Positions 22,589 to 30,720 of a stretch of DNA of 64,000 nt are shown here, in pieces. Made by a program: the position numbers and the translations under genes. This stretch comes from Candidatus Saccharicenans sp. GTDB lineage: Bacteria; Acidobacteriota; Aminicenantia; Aminicenantales; Saccharicenantaceae. Below the pieces are notes generated by a model. The model saw nothing but the letters and a program-made list of their open reading frames with translations. It was not told where the DNA came from and did not search any database. The stretch lies in the NCBI GenBank assembly GCA_030017715.1, contig JASEIU010000001.1:713834-777833 (forward strand), given 5' to 3'. Position 1 is the stretch's first letter; each line of letters opens with the position of its first letter.

Positions 22589-25429
22589 ATGTTTGTGCCG
22601 TTAAGAGTTCATTCGGTTTTCAGCCGTGGTCAGGGGAGTATCACTCTGGAAGAATTCGCCCGGTTTGCTGCCCAGAACCGGCTTCCGGCGGCGGCTCTTA
22701 CCGACGCTGGCACTTTCTACGGCTGGGGAAAGTGGAAAGCCCTGGCTGAAGGGCAGAATTTCAAGCCCATTTTTGGCTGCGAGCTGGAGCTCGATTTTCC
22801 GGCCAAGGGCAGCCGTTATGTTTTTCTCGTGAGGGAGAAGAAAGGGTATCACCGGTTGCTCGAGATTTTTAACCGCCGGCAGTTTCTGGAGCCTGAAGGA
22901 CTGATCACAATTTTTATTCTCCCGCCCGAGCCGGCCGTCTCCGGAAGCGCTCTTGAGGAGCAGGCGGGAGAGGTGCGGAAAATTCAGGAAGCGGTCCCGG
23001 AAGATTTTTACTTAGGCTGCCGGCTGGAAAATTTTCAGCCGGCGCTCTGGCTTTCTGAGAGGACGGCGGTTCCGCTTCTCTGGATGGGTCCCCTTAAATA
23101 TCTCACCAGCCCGCAGCGTCTGGTTCTTCTGCGCTCGGTCGAGCAGCAAATTCCCTATCCGCCCGAATGGAAGAAAATTGCGACGGCGGTCGGAACCTTC
23201 GGTCCGGAGCAGGAACGGGCGGCTCTAAAAAAATACGGCCAGCGGATGAAGGAAATTTTCCGCCGGCACCTGGAAGTGGCGGAGAAAATAGATTTTTCCT
23301 TCGAAAATGTCGTCCCCCCGCTTCCGGAAGACCTTTTCCCCTTCACCCTGCGCCAGGTGATCGGCGAGAAACTGGCCAGCCTCAGAAAGCTGAGCTGGAA
23401 GGAGAGGGAACGGGCGGTGAGGGAGCTTCAGGCGGTGGAAGAGAGCGGGTTTGCTCCTTATTTTCTGGTGGTGCACGACGTGGTGGAGTTTGCCCGAAGC
23501 CGCGGTATTTACCACAATCTGCGGGGTTCGGGCGCCTCTTCCTATCTTGCCTATCTTCTGGGTATTTCCCGTCTGAATCCGGTGAAGTATGACCTGTATT
23601 TCGAGCGATTTCTCAACCGCGGCCGGCCCGAACCGCCAGACTTCGACCTGGATTTTGAATCCGCCCGGCGGGATGAAGTTCTGGAGTATGTGCTCAAACG
23701 CTACAGTTCGGGAAAAACCGGGGCGGCTTACGTCTGCAGCCTGAAGAATTACCGGGCGCGCTCGGCTCTCTACGAAACCGCCAGGGCTTTCGGTGTCCCG
23801 CCGGAAGAAGCCCGGGCCATGAGCAAAAAGGTGCCGATGTTTGCCGACCCGGCTTTCCTTCAGGAGATGCCGCCGGCTGCCGGCTGCCTGGAAATCTGGA
23901 AGTTAGCGGCCGGGCTTTCGGGAGTGTTTGCTGAAATTTCGCTCCACGTCGGCGGGGTGATCCTCACTCCGGCGCCGGTTGAGCGTTTCCTGCCGCTGGA
24001 AGAATCGGCCAAAGGATTGCTCATGTGCCATTACGACCGGGACACGGTGGAGGAGCTCCGGCTGATCAAGCTTGACCTTCTTTCCACCCGCGGACTCACG
24101 GCGATTTCTGAAACCAGAAAAGCCCTGGGCCTCCGGGCGCTACCGCCGGACGACCCGAAAACCTACGCCCTCCTGAGAGAAGCCCGGACGATCGGCTGCT
24201 TCCAGGTGGAAAGCCCGGCCATGATGAACCTGCTGCGCCGGATGAAACCGGAAAAATTTGAGGATTTGATCCATGCCTTGGCACTTATTCGTCCGGGACC
24301 GACCGAGAGCGGGATGAAGGAAGCCTATCTCCGGAGCCGGGAAGGACGACCGGTTCCGGAAGACCCGCTCCTCTCCCGGGTGCTCCCGGAAACCGGCGGT
24401 CTGATGTTTTACGAGGAGCAGGTGATGCAGCTGGCCGAAAGGGTGGCCGGTTTTCCGCCGGAAGAGGGAGAGTGCCTCCGTCGCCAGCTTAAAAAACGGC
24501 GGGTGGAAGGGTCTCTGCGCCGGAAATTTTTCGAGCAGGCCCGGAGCCGGGGTTATTCTGAAGCCGAGGTTAAAAGCCTCTGGGAGAAGATGGAGAAATT
24601 TTCCTCCTACTCTTTCAACCGGGCTCACAGCGCCTCCTACGCGCTGATGGCTTACGAGGCGGTTTATCTCAAAGCCCATTATCCGCTGGTTTACTTGACG
24701 GCCGTGATGAATGCCGCCGGCGGCTATTACCAGCTTCCGGAGTATGTGGAGGAAGCCAGACGACTGGGGATAACCATCCTCGGTCCTGATGTCAACCGCA
24801 GCGGTTACAGATTTCAGGTGGAAGGGAAAGCCATCAGGGTGGGCCTTGGCCTGATCAAAAACCTCACCTTGAAAACCATCGAGAAAATAATAGATGAGCG
24901 GGAAAAGGACGGGTCCTATCTCTCGATGGAGGATTTCCTCGGCCGGGTCAGGCCCGGGCAGAGCGACCTGCTGGCGCTGATCCAGGCCGGGGCCCTCGAC
25001 TCGCTCGAACCCAACCGCAGCCAGCAGGTGCTGTCTTATTTTCATGGAGTGTCCGAGGTAAAAGTGGCGGATATGGCTGATGAGGAGAAGAGAAAGCTTC
25101 AGCTGGAAAGGCTCGGCTTCCTGCCGGCGGGCGACCCGCTGGAGTTTCTCGACGGGCGGAGGCCGTCGCTGCGAATAGCGCAGCTTAAAGACCTGGGCGG
25201 GCAGACGGTCGAGCTGGCGGCAAGGATTGTGGATGCCCGGGAGATAAGGACGGCTAAGGGAGTGACCTATTTCTATCTCTTTGAAGACGAGACCGGACTG
25301 GTCGAAGGGGTGGGGCAGAGGAAGGCTTTAGCCTTTGGCACACCGCCGATGTGCTTTCTCCGGGCTGAAGTGCGCCTTCAGGGAAATCTGCCCCGGCTTA
25401 TAAACTGTGCCTTCCTGCGCACCTTCTGA
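22589..25429 (+). CDS. dnaE2: Error-prone DNA polymerase III alpha subunit (DnaE2 type)
   Basis: 946 aa C-family replicative-type polymerase, shorter than the usual 1000-1100. Start ATG at 22589 is chosen over 22565 because the PHP domain begins MFVPLRVHS. The PHP metal motif is degenerate (RVHS for HxHS). Palm carboxylates are kept: PDFDLDF at about 349-355 and the third Asp in IKLDLLSTRG near 496. Helix-hairpin-helix and OB-fold (about 860-946) close the protein. With lexA and dinB upstream it should act in translesion synthesis. Its last 102 codons are duplicated at 28651-28961, and a low-GC segment begins right after its stop. Confidence 0.92.
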   Translation: MFVPLRVHSVFSRGQGSITLEEFARFAAQNRLPAAALTDAGTFYGWGKWKALAEGQNFKPIFGCELELDFPAKGSRYVFLVREKKGYHRLLEIFNRRQFLEPEGLITIFILPPEPAVSGSALEEQAGEVRKIQEAVPEDFYLGCRLENFQPALWLSERTAVPLLWMGPLKYLTSPQRLVLLRSVEQQIPYPPEWKKIATAVGTFGPEQERAALKKYGQRMKEIFRRHLEVAEKIDFSFENVVPPLPEDLFPFTLRQVIGEKLASLRKLSWKERERAVRELQAVEESGFAPYFLVVHDVVEFARSRGIYHNLRGSGASSYLAYLLGISRLNPVKYDLYFERFLNRGRPEPPDFDLDFESARRDEVLEYVLKRYSSGKTGAAYVCSLKNYRARSALYETARAFGVPPEEARAMSKKVPMFADPAFLQEMPPAAGCLEIWKLAAGLSGVFAEISLHVGGVILTPAPVERFLPLEESAKGLLMCHYDRDTVEELRLIKLDLLSTRGLTAISETRKALGLRALPPDDPKTYALLREARTIGCFQVESPAMMNLLRRMKPEKFEDLIHALALIRPGPTESGMKEAYLRSREGRPVPEDPLLSRVLPETGGLMFYEEQVMQLAERVAGFPPEEGECLRRQLKKRRVEGSLRRKFFEQARSRGYSEAEVKSLWEKMEKFSSYSFNRAHSASYALMAYEAVYLKAHYPLVYLTAVMNAAGGYYQLPEYVEEARRLGITILGPDVNRSGYRFQVEGKAIRVGLGLIKNLTLKTIEKIIDEREKDGSYLSMEDFLGRVRPGQSDLLALIQAGALDSLEPNRSQQVLSYFHGVSEVKVADMADEEKRKLQLERLGFLPAGDPLEFLDGRRPSLRIAQLKDLGGQTVELAARIVDAREIRTAKGVTYFYLFEDETGLVEGVGQRKALAFGTPPMCFLRAEVRLQGNLPRLINCAFLRTF

Positions 25430-25431
25430 CC
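25121..25431 (+). repeat. 311-bp direct repeat, copy A (3' end of dnaE2)
   Basis: Matches 28651-28961 without gaps; I count seven substitutions, about 98% identity. The repeat begins in frame at codon 845 of dnaE2 and ends two bases after the TGA. Both sides diverge abruptly. Copy A completes the intact gene. Confidence 0.95.
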
Positions 25432-25791
25432 CGGCTCCAAATTTACAGGCAAATTTATTCTTCGTAATTTTCTGGCTCAAGGTGCCACCCTGCGGCCAAA
25501 TGCTCCCTTCCCCATGGATATCATATGTTAACCCGAAAGAAATAAATACTTGACAAGCTGTTTTTTTTTTTTTTTTTTTTTACATTTATCTTAGCAAAAA
25601 AGGGTTCGAAAAAATGAGAGTAAGAGGACAGTATTCTCCTTTTGGTTATTTCTGCTTTGCTTGGGATTTCCGGAGTTTTTTAGGGCAAAACATCTATTGA
25701 GGATTTATTATTAAAAGGGGGTGATTAAATTGCTTGCTCAAATCAAAATCCAGTCAGTTGATTTCTCTCTAAATTAAAAAAGGAGGCAAAA
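25430..25791 (+). other. AT-rich upstream region of the subtilase gene, with a 21-T tract
   Basis: No gene longer than a few codons is credible. TTGACA lies at 25550-25555, then a run of 21 T (25561-25581), then TACATT at 25581-25586; the spacing is about 25 bp, too long for a normal promoter. A 19-codon frame (GTG 25721 to TAA 25777) preceded by an A/G-rich stretch could be a leader peptide but has no other support. Base composition changes to AT-rich from here. Confidence 0.5.
25561..25581 (+). repeat. 21-base poly-T homopolymer
   Basis: Twenty-one consecutive T residues, preceded by G and followed by AC. The longest homopolymer in the window, located between a perfect TTGACA and a TACATT. 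Such tracts are prone to slipped-strand length change; read-length artefact is also possible. Confidence 0.9.
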
Positions 25792-27459
25792 ATGAAAAAG
25801 ACATTAATGGTCGTGGGACTGGGCCTGGGACTCTTTATTTGCCTGTTTTTGCTAAATGCTGCTCCCAGCCCTCAGGAAACTATATACCAGGAATATGTGC
25901 CAGGAGAGGTACTGGTAAAATTCAAACCAATGGCCGGGAAACAGGCGGCTATTGCTGTTCTTGATGTTATTAAACCAAGGGTAGTTAATTACCTGGGACA
26001 GGAGATCGCCTTTACGGACTGGGATCCTGAGGTCACGCTTAAAAGTTCCTTTCTGGGAGACCCGCATCTGGTCCATCTCAGAGTGCCGGAAACCATTGGC
26101 ACGGAAAAAGCTATCTCCATGCTAAAAAACAACCCGAATGTAGAATACGTGGAGCCTAACTATATATACTGCTTCTACGAAACGATTCCAAACGACCCAT
26201 ATATATACCTTCAATGGGGGCTAAACAATACAGGTCAGTCAGGGGGAACGGTTGATTCGGATATTGATGCTCCAGAAGCCTGGGACATTTTCACCGGCAG
26301 TCAGGATGTGGTTGTCGCGGTAATTGATTCTGGTATCGATTACAGTCACGTTGATCTGGCTCAAAACATCTGGATAAATCCGGGAGAAATCCCGAATAAT
26401 GGTATCGATGATGATGGGAATGGATACGTTGATGATTGTCGCGGCTGGAATTTTTATTCCAATAACAATAATCCCATGGATTACTTGGGTCACGGAACAC
26501 ATGTAGCTGGAATAATTGGGGCCGTAGGAAATAACGGTACTGGAGTAACAGGAGTCTGCTGGAATGTTAAATTAATGGCGCTGAGAATAGTACCAGACGC
26601 GGCTTCAGCAATCAAGGCAATCGATTATGCCATAAGCATGGAGGCCAAGATAATGAATGCTAGCTGGGGTAGTCCATCTTACTCCAGCTCTCTCCTATCT
26701 GCTATCGGCAGAGCCCAGGCTGCGGGCGCTCTGTTTATTGCGGCAGCAGGGAATAGTCCCCCTCCCGGGAAGAATAACGATTTAACTCCATACTATCCTT
26801 CCAGTTATGACCTTGACAACATTATAGCTGTGTTGTCCACTGACCATAATGATAATAAATCGGGCTTCTCGCACTATGGCATCTATTCTGTAGACCTGAG
26901 CGCACCGGGAGGAAGCGACACCATCCAAAGCTCATATAATATTTATAGTACCTTTAGGGAAAATAAGTATCGGTATCTTTCCGGAACTTCTATGGCTACA
27001 CCCTTTGTTACCGGGCTGGCTGCTCTTCTTTTAGGTCAAAGGCCCGAAATCGATTGGTGGCAGAGAAAGACTATAATCCTGAAAAGCGTTGACGTTAAAT
27101 CTCAACTTCAAGGCAAAGTCCGGACTTCAGGCAGGCTCAATGCTTATAATTCTCTTATTTGTTCAACACCGGTTCTACCCGCGGCGCCATCGAATCTCCG
27201 TGGCGTGGCCTTTAAGAACGGCGATTTTTATGACCTAGAATTAACCTGGACAGACAATTCAAATAATGAAAGCGGCTTCGCTATATACTTAAAATCAGGA
27301 AATGTTTTTTTCCAAATCGACCAGGTAGCTCAAGATGTCACCACCTACTGGCTGGTTGAAGTTCCGGCAGGATACTATTACTTTTATATCCGTGCTTTCA
27401 ACACCGACGGAGAGTCTTTAAAAACCCCTCAGATAGCAGTAAAAGCCTTTTATTATTAA
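25792..27459 (+). CDS. Secreted subtilisin-like serine protease (S8 family) with C-terminal Fn3-like domain
   Basis: 555 aa. Signal peptide at residues 1-24, then a fervidolysin-like propeptide (YVPGEVLVKFKP to EYVEPNY, about 35-125). Catalytic Asp179 (VIDSGID), His234 (GHGTHVAG), Asn321 oxyanion residue and Ser400 (SGTSMATP) are all present, so it should be active. A calcium-loop-like insert NGIDDDGNGYVDD lies at 203-215. Residues 465-550 (APSNLRGVAF, LTWTDNSNNESGF) look like a fibronectin type III domain. Strong AAGGAGG before the ATG. Lower GC than dnaE2, and followed by a barrel-like gene; the pair may be co-inherited. Confidence 0.92.
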   Translation: MKKTLMVVGLGLGLFICLFLLNAAPSPQETIYQEYVPGEVLVKFKPMAGKQAAIAVLDVIKPRVVNYLGQEIAFTDWDPEVTLKSSFLGDPHLVHLRVPETIGTEKAISMLKNNPNVEYVEPNYIYCFYETIPNDPYIYLQWGLNNTGQSGGTVDSDIDAPEAWDIFTGSQDVVVAVIDSGIDYSHVDLAQNIWINPGEIPNNGIDDDGNGYVDDCRGWNFYSNNNNPMDYLGHGTHVAGIIGAVGNNGTGVTGVCWNVKLMALRIVPDAASAIKAIDYAISMEAKIMNASWGSPSYSSSLLSAIGRAQAAGALFIAAAGNSPPPGKNNDLTPYYPSSYDLDNIIAVLSTDHNDNKSGFSHYGIYSVDLSAPGGSDTIQSSYNIYSTFRENKYRYLSGTSMATPFVTGLAALLLGQRPEIDWWQRKTIILKSVDVKSQLQGKVRTSGRLNAYNSLICSTPVLPAAPSNLRGVAFKNGDFYDLELTWTDNSNNESGFAIYLKSGNVFFQIDQVAQDVTTYWLVEVPAGYYYFYIRAFNTDGESLKTPQIAVKAFYY

Positions 27460-27552
27460 ACTCGGCTGATGTTATATGATATTATTAGAGAGAAGTATGA
27501 AAGTCGGTGATTTTATAGGCGAAATTTCTATAAAAAACAGGAGGGACAGCCT

Positions 27553-28506
27553 GTGAAACGTTGGTGGATGCGTCTTTTTGCCTTTATCGTAATCCTGTTC
27601 TTATCTTGGTCTTTGGCCGGAGCAAATGACAAGAACTCACGCGGCCATTCCTTTAACCTTGTTATCAGAGAAGGTTTAGGGTCAATCAGCGTTGGAGACA
27701 TGAACACGACCCTAAAGTCTATTAACTCCATCTTCGACGGGGTGAGAAGTTATCATCCTGAAAGGTGCGTCGGGGAGATTACAGAGATTCCTGCTAATTA
27801 TGTTGATTGGGAAGTAGAGCTCCAGTGGGCCATTGGCTCAGGTTTCATTGTCGGAGTGGCCATCTCCGGGCCCCTCCGTTTCCACGACAGAAGTTTTCTG
27901 ACTTATACTATTGTGGATTATGCGGGGACCCAAACTGAAAACAGAACTTACGACTCTAAAATTAATGTATCTATGCCTATCAAGCTCAATGTTTACCGTT
28001 CATTCTCAATTCATCCGCAGCTCAATCTCTCTATTAACGGAGGGCTTGGTTATTACCGGGCCCGATTAAGGCAGAGCTTTACCAATGAGTTACGTCTGCC
28101 GCTTGACTCGCATGATATCGAAATTAATGATTTTGATGTCTCTGGCAGGAGAATAGGTGTCCATTGTGGAGGGGGATTGGAATACAAATTCAATGATAGA
28201 TTCTTCTTGCTGGTTGAGGGGCAATTTAATTTTTCTAGAGTAAAGCATTTTTCGGGTATGGGCAGTATGAGCTATCAGGTATTTGACGAGCAAGGAAATT
28301 TTGATGGCTCATATGACGAATCATTTGAAGGTATCCTTTATCACTACATCGGAGAGGATTTTTCCGTGGGGATACCACGCGAAAAACTCGTTGTCAGCGA
28401 ATCTCCACCCATTCTTGGCTTTGATTTCCCAAGTGACGTGAGAGAGGCTTTTCTTGATCTTCGTGGGTTTGCTCTGAGGTTCGGACTCAAGATAAGATTG
28501 TTTTAA
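27553..28506 (+). CDS. Outer-membrane beta-barrel-like protein of unknown function
   Basis: 317 aa starting at GTG 27553 with AGGAGGG upstream. Signal peptide (residues 5-24, ending AGANDKN). The rest is made of alternating amphipathic strands (WEVELQWAIGSGFIVGVAISG, KLNVYRSFSIHPQLNLSING, GGGLEYKFNDRFFLLVEGQFNF) and ends FGLKIRLF with a terminal Phe, typical for outer-membrane barrels. No specific family recognised. Lies 93 bp after the subtilase in the same low-GC segment, probably one transcript; secretion of one and barrel for the other would fit a surface pair, but this is inference. Confidence 0.72.
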   Translation: MKRWWMRLFAFIVILFLSWSLAGANDKNSRGHSFNLVIREGLGSISVGDMNTTLKSINSIFDGVRSYHPERCVGEITEIPANYVDWEVELQWAIGSGFIVGVAISGPLRFHDRSFLTYTIVDYAGTQTENRTYDSKINVSMPIKLNVYRSFSIHPQLNLSINGGLGYYRARLRQSFTNELRLPLDSHDIEINDFDVSGRRIGVHCGGGLEYKFNDRFFLLVEGQFNFSRVKHFSGMGSMSYQVFDEQGNFDGSYDESFEGILYHYIGEDFSVGIPREKLVVSESPPILGFDFPSDVREAFLDLRGFALRFGLKIRLF

Positions 28507-28650
28507 GCCTTTATTATTCGAGCACGAGTTAATCAATAAGGAGTGAGCTATCTCTCCAGATTCAGGAATTTGATATTGTAGAAGATATTTATCTTTAGAA
28601 CTATCGTTATAAGCGGGATGACGCGACATTAAGTAGAATTTATACGTTTT
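28507..28650. other. Gap between the barrel gene and dnaE2 fragment
   Basis: 144 bp without recognised gene, AT-rich, ending abruptly at the copy B boundary (CGTTTT then CTGCCGG). It contains no homology to the sequence upstream of copy A. Confidence 0.5.
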
Positions 28651-28961
28651 CTGCCGGCGGGCGACCCGCTGGAGTTTCTCGACGGGCGGAGGCCGTCGCT
28701 GCGAATAGCGCAGCTTAAAGACCTGGGCGGGCAGGCGGTCGAGCTGGCGGCAAGGATTGTGGATGCCCGGGAGATAAGGACGGCTAAGGGAGTGACCTAT
28801 TTCTATCTCTTTGAAGACGAGACCGGACTGGTCGAAGGGGTGGGGCAGAGGAAGGCTTTAGCCTTAGGCACACCGCCGGTGTGTTTTATCAGGGCGGAAG
28901 TGCGCCTTCAGGGAAATCTGCCCCGGCTTATAAACTGTGCCTTCCTGCGCACCTTCTGACC
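28651..28961 (+). pseudogene. Truncated second copy of the dnaE2 3' end (direct repeat copy B)
   Basis: Repeats 25121-25431 gap-free with seven substitutions: three silent and four conservative at the protein level (Thr to Ala, Phe to Leu, Met to Val, Leu to Ile), so it looks like it diverged while still under coding constraint. It covers only the last 102 codons (the OB-fold region) and has no start codon context or upstream polymerase domains, so it is a gene fragment. The frame stays open to the TGA at 28957-28959. A strong promoter for the next gene starts ten bases beyond. Confidence 0.9.
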
Positions 28962-28970
28962 GCCAGAGCC

Positions 28971-29000
28971 TTGACTTTTTTTTATAGTTCTTTTTACAAT
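28971..29000 (+). promoter_or_regulatory. Strong candidate promoter for the propeller gene
   Basis: TTGACT at 28971-28976, TACAAT at 28995-29000, spacer 18 bp. The predicted start near 29007 leaves a leader of about 135 bases before ATG 29142. It begins only about ten bases after the dnaE2 fragment, suggesting that copy B plus this promoter may preserve the original junction. Confidence 0.6.
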
Positions 29001-29141
29001 CATAATTAGGGAAATTCGTTATCTGTGCTCTTAAATTGTAAAAGGGACGCCCGGCAAGCGCTTTCAGGTCTTTGCTCCAATAAACCAGTTACCGGTCAGG
29101 ACGTATATCAAATCTGCCAATAAGAAATAAGGAAACCGGAG

Positions 29142-30275
29142 ATGAAGAAAGTTTCAAAAATTATGCTGATATTATTGCCTGCATTACTGATTATCACCCG
29201 GGTTGAAGCCCAGAAAATCAGGACTGTTGACGGCGTTACCGTCGTCTCAAACGGAAAAAAACCAATCCAGGTTAAGGAACAACCTGCCAGTTTTTCCTTG
29301 CAGGAAGAACTGATGATCGGCGGAGGAGAAAAACCGGAAGAATCTTTTTCTCAGGATATTTCATTCGCAGTCGATGACGAGGGAACCATTTTTGCTCTTG
29401 ACTTTAAGGAGCAGAAGATAAAGGTCTTCGACAGGACAGGAAAATATGTTCGCTCCATCGGACGGTCGGGCCATGGCCCGGGAGAATGGGGTGCGGCCAC
29501 GGGCATTCTGCTGGGGCCCGACAGTATGCTTCTGGTGGTTGATCTGTACCACCGGAGACTGGCTGTCTTCAGGAAAACAGGTGAGTTCGTCAGAAACGTA
29601 TCGTTTTCTGACAAACCGACTTGGATGAACATCATGATGGACGATCAGGGCAATATTCTGGTCATGGAGATGGGAATTGCTCCGGATATGACCAGAAGGT
29701 CTTATGAAATTAAAAAATACGATCCTGAGTTCAAACCACTTTTTACACTTGATAAGATAGAACTTCCTGTGCCAATTCCGGGTTCGGGCAAAAAAGTTAA
29801 TTTGTTTGAAACGTTTCCAGTATATCAATTCGGTCCGGAAGGACGAATTTATTACGGTCGAAATCTGACCTATGAAATTAAAATGTTCAGCCCCGAGGGT
29901 AAACATCTCAGAACAATTTCCAGGGATTATGACCGGATAAAAATTACCCAGCAAGATATTGATGAGATTATGGAACGAGTTTCAGGTGCCATTTCTGGAA
30001 TTAATGTAAAAGACATGTACTCTTTTCCGGACTTTTTCCCGCCAGTCCAGAGTTTTATTCTTGATGAACAGGGCAGAATTTATGTGCGCACCTATATGAA
30101 GGGTAAAAATAAGGGAGAGCACTGGATTGACGTTTTTGACCCCGAAGGACGGTTTATAGCTCAGTTCATCAGCCGGGCTGACCTCAGACTGATCAGGAAT
30201 GGTTTGGCCTATGGAATTGAAGTTCTGGAAGATGGATTCCAGGTTATTAAGAGATATAAATTATTGATGAAATAA
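29142..30275 (+). CDS. Secreted six-bladed beta-propeller (NHL-like) protein
   Basis: 377 aa. Signal peptide (residues 5-23, ending RVEAQ). The body shows NHL/6-bladed repeats: FAVDDEGTIFALDFKEQKIKVFD, GKYVRSIGRSGHGPGEW, LLGPDSMLLVVDLYHRRLAVF, and the final blade YVRTYMKGK...DVFDPEGRFIAQF. The GRSGHGPGEW segment is frequent in secreted propeller proteins of Bacteroidetes and Aminicenantes-like genomes; function unknown, perhaps ligand or polysaccharide binding. AAGGA precedes the ATG at moderate spacing. AT-rich like the preceding segment. No neighbour points to a pathway. Confidence 0.78.
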   Translation: MKKVSKIMLILLPALLIITRVEAQKIRTVDGVTVVSNGKKPIQVKEQPASFSLQEELMIGGGEKPEESFSQDISFAVDDEGTIFALDFKEQKIKVFDRTGKYVRSIGRSGHGPGEWGAATGILLGPDSMLLVVDLYHRRLAVFRKTGEFVRNVSFSDKPTWMNIMMDDQGNILVMEMGIAPDMTRRSYEIKKYDPEFKPLFTLDKIELPVPIPGSGKKVNLFETFPVYQFGPEGRIYYGRNLTYEIKMFSPEGKHLRTISRDYDRIKITQQDIDEIMERVSGAISGINVKDMYSFPDFFPPVQSFILDEQGRIYVRTYMKGKNKGEHWIDVFDPEGRFIAQFISRADLRLIRNGLAYGIEVLEDGFQVIKRYKLLMK

Positions 30276-30720
30276 TCGTCCTCAACACAAAAGAAAACGG
30301 TTTTTCTGATTTAGATTCAGTCTGGAATATGTTTCCGCGACAGTATTCATCTGTCTGGCTTGATTAATCTGGCCTCAGGTTCTGGCAAGCAGGTCGGCTG
30401 CAGATCAGCCAATTGTCCCAGGACATAGATCAGGCTGAAAATCGTAGCCAGGACCGCAGACCATAAACCTGCTGCCCTGGTTGGGGGTGACAATTTTTCT
30501 AACATGAAGAATCTTCTTTAGCTTTAATTTATCAGGGCAAGGTCAGACAATAAGCGAACCCTCTTCAATCTGAAGGATTAGAAATCAACTGAAAGATATT
30601 AGCTGTTGCTCTTCTTCAATAACAAAAAGGTATCTCACCGATAACTAAATGTCAATTCGGCGATGCTGATTGATAAAGGCGGGCATGTTCTTATGGCCGC
30701 GGCAGGAAATAATCCAGGGC
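30276..30720. other. Intergenic region with a small minus-strand membrane ORF
   Basis: 445 bp AT-rich gap between two tail-to-tail genes. Apart from the 52-codon frame at 30347-30505 nothing is recognised: no tRNA, repeat or terminator with a clear T-run was found. Confidence 0.5.
30347..30505 (-). CDS. Possible small membrane protein or gene remnant
   Basis: 52 aa: a short basic/proline N-terminus (MLEKLSPPTRAAG), one hydrophobic helix of about 20 residues (LWSAVLATIFSLIYVLGQLA) and a polar tail ending in a stop. It resembles the N-terminal membrane segment of a larger sensor protein, so it may be a remnant. The ribosome site is weak (AAGAAG). Confidence 0.35.
   Translation of the reverse strand: MLEKLSPPTRAAGLWSAVLATIFSLIYVLGQLADLQPTCLPEPEARLIKPDR

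Larger units (their letters stand above)
25432..28650. mobile_element. Low-GC segment bracketed by dnaE2 3'-end repeats (putative acquired island)
   Basis: About 3.2 kb containing the subtilase and barrel genes, visibly lower in GC (about mid-40s by eye) than dnaE2 and lexA (high 50s). It is flanked by the two 311-bp direct repeats of the dnaE2 terminus. No integrase, transposase or terminal inverted repeats were found, so the term mobile element is a hypothesis: acquisition by recombination within the dnaE2 3' end, with the terminus restored by the incoming copy, explains the pattern. The low GC continues beyond copy B into the propeller gene. Confidence 0.5.

Noticed and set aside
24140-25045. 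301-codon minus-strand frame inside dnaE2
   Set aside because: Antisense shadow; the forward frame has the conserved polymerase motifs.
25432-28650. Insertion sequence or integron around the low-GC segment
   Set aside because: No transposase, integrase, terminal inverted repeats or attC-like sites were found; only the dnaE2-derived direct repeats flank it.
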